Source of the DNA: Smithella sp.
GTDB lineage: Bacteria; Desulfobacterota; Syntrophia; Syntrophales; Smithellaceae
Assembly (NCBI GenBank): GCA_012797505.1
Contig: JAAZOZ010000144.1
Span: 1-6,157, forward strand
Direction: 5' to 3'
Length of the DNA stretch: 6,157 bases
Part shown: positions 5,224 to 6,157 of the stretch, in pieces
How the letters are laid out: each line of letters opens with the position of its first letter
How positions within the stretch are numbered: position 1 is the first letter of the stretch
Notes under the pieces: generated by a model
What the model was told of the DNA's origin: nothing
What the model saw: only the letters and a program-made list of their open reading frames with translations
Databases searched by the model: none
Program-made: the position numbers and the translations under genes

Positions 5224-6157
5224 ACGTGCTTTTGATTGAAGATTCGGAAGACGACGCGCTGCTTCTGGCCCGCGCGCTGAAAAAAAACGGTTATGAGCCC
5301 CGGATCGAGCGGGCGCAGACGGCCCGGGACATGAGCCGGGCCCTGGAAAGCGCCCCGTGGGACATCATTTTGTGCGACTACCACATGCCGGCTTTCAGCG
5401 GTCTGGAAGCCATAGACCTGCTGAAGAAAACCGGCCTCGATATTCCGCTCATCATCGTTTCCGGCGCCATCGGCGAAGAAACGGCGCTGGACTGCATCCA
5501 CCGCGGAGCGGCCGACTACATCATGAAGGGCAATCTGACGCGGCTGGGCATGGCCGTGCAGCGGGGACTGGAAGAAAAAGCAATGCGCGATCATCACCGG
5601 CAGGACGAGGAAGCGCTGCGCAGAAGCGAGGAAAAATACCGGACGATCCTGGAGGGCATCGGCGAAGGATATTACGAGACGGACCTGGCCGGCAACTTTA
5701 CGTTTTTCAACGACGCCCTGCAGCGAATGTTGGGCTACCCGAAAGAAGAGCTGCTGGGGATGAACTACCGGCAGTACACGGACCTGGAGACGGCTAAAAT
5801 GCTGTATGAGGGGCACCATCAGACCTACCTGACGGGCATCCCCGGCAGGTATATGGACTACGAGATCATCCGAAAGAACGGCGAACGGCTGACGCTCCGG
5901 CAGTCCTTCACACTGTTGAAAGATTCCGGGGACGGGATCATCGGTTTCCGGGGAATCGTGCGCGACGTCTCCCATCTGAAGGAGCTGGAAAGAGACAGGG
6001 AGGAAACTCTGGAAAAGCTCCGGCAAGCGCTGGAATCCACCGTTCACGCCATGGCCATGGCCGTGGAAGCAAGAGATCCTTACACGGCGGGCCATCAGCG
6101 AAGAGTGGCGGACCTGGCCTGCGCGATAGCCGCCGAAATGGGGCTGGAGCCCGACCG
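5208..6157 (+). CDS. Response regulator REC-PAS-HD-GYP, probable c-di-GMP phosphodiesterase (3' truncated)
   Basis: The frame stays open from ATG 5208 to the window end (316 complete codons). Residues 5-125 are a receiver domain with E11-D12, phosphoacceptor D57 (LCDYHMPAFSG), S85 (IVSGAIGEE) and K107. K107 is followed by G-N rather than the usual P (MKGNLTRL), a variant I associate with KDNL-type receivers. A PAS domain spans about 139-257 (EGYYETDLAGNFTFFNDAL ... FRGIVRDVSHL). After a short helical linker, residues 280-316 match the start of an HD-GYP domain: AVEARDPYTAGHQRRVADLA (286-305), including the conserved H296. The catalytic HD pair and GYP motif would lie beyond the window. HD-GYP enzymes hydrolyse cyclic-di-GMP, so the predicted output is a phosphorylation-controlled fall in c-di-GMP. 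The gene overlaps the kinase gene by 16 nt, making the kinase its likely partner. Catalytic competence cannot be judged here. Confidence 0.9.
   Translation, partial: MPKPLNVLLIEDSEDDALLLARALKKNGYEPRIERAQTARDMSRALESAPWDIILCDYHMPAFSGLEAIDLLKKTGLDIPLIIVSGAIGEETALDCIHRGAADYIMKGNLTRLGMAVQRGLEEKAMRDHHRQDEEALRRSEEKYRTILEGIGEGYYETDLAGNFTFFNDALQRMLGYPKEELLGMNYRQYTDLETAKMLYEGHHQTYLTGIPGRYMDYEIIRKNGERLTLRQSFTLLKDSGDGIIGFRGIVRDVSHLKELERDREETLEKLRQALESTVHAMAMAVEARDPYTAGHQRRVADLACAIAAEMGLEPD

Noticed and set aside
5321..5342. Seven-base GC-only inverted repeat (GGCCCGG / CCGGGCC, 8-nt loop)
   Set aside because: It is inside the receiver coding region, has no following T-run, and encodes ordinary receiver residues, so it is not a convincing terminator or operator.
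5184..6095. Reverse-strand open frame of about 303 codons opposite the kinase end and the REC-PAS-HD-GYP gene
   Set aside because: It lies antisense to a frame with clear REC, PAS and HD-GYP motifs, and its translation shows no recognisable domain. Long antisense open frames are common in codon-biased GC-rich genes.

Overview
The window is a densely packed, single-strand stretch of bacterial signal-transduction genes. Five genes lie on the + strand and together cover almost every base: a 5'-truncated GAF sensor fragment, a membrane LytS-type/PAS sensor with no output domain, a receiver protein with a coiled-coil tail, a membrane PAS histidine kinase, and a 3'-truncated receiver-PAS-HD-GYP protein. 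Gaps are 1, 37 and 11 nt, and the last pair overlaps by 16 nt, so the genes look like one transcription unit that continues beyond both ends. I saw no promoter, terminator, RNA gene, mobile element or CRISPR array, and no non-coding stretch longer than 37 nt.

Organism: base composition is moderately GC-rich, Shine-Dalgarno sites are purine-rich, and the PAS, GAF and receiver subfamilies are of the kind I associate with environmental Desulfobacterota (the old Deltaproteobacteria, e.g. Syntrophus-like lineages), where multi-PAS sensors are abundant. This placement comes from family resemblance, not from a marker gene, and is only moderately secure.

Layout: 1-398 is the end of a GAF protein. 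400-2268 is a 5TMR-LYT membrane domain with three PAS domains. 2306-2959 is a REC domain plus coiled coil. 2971-5223 is a seven-helix membrane domain, two PAS domains, HisKA and HATPase_c. 5208-6157 is REC, PAS and the beginning of an HD-GYP domain.

How they may work together: the only visible kinase (phosphorylatable H535) is followed, with translational overlap, by a receiver protein (D57) whose predicted output is cyclic-di-GMP hydrolysis. The three upstream proteins have no catalytic output. All three end in the same short C-terminal tail (NRVFV-x-RELKM-x-ELK-x-x-I-x-x-LE), following a coiled-coil segment also seen next to the kinase core. The most interesting reading is that they are accessory sensor or adaptor subunits that assemble through this tail, possibly with the kinase, into a multi-input complex controlling c-di-GMP. 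The shared tail is directly visible; the complex is inference.
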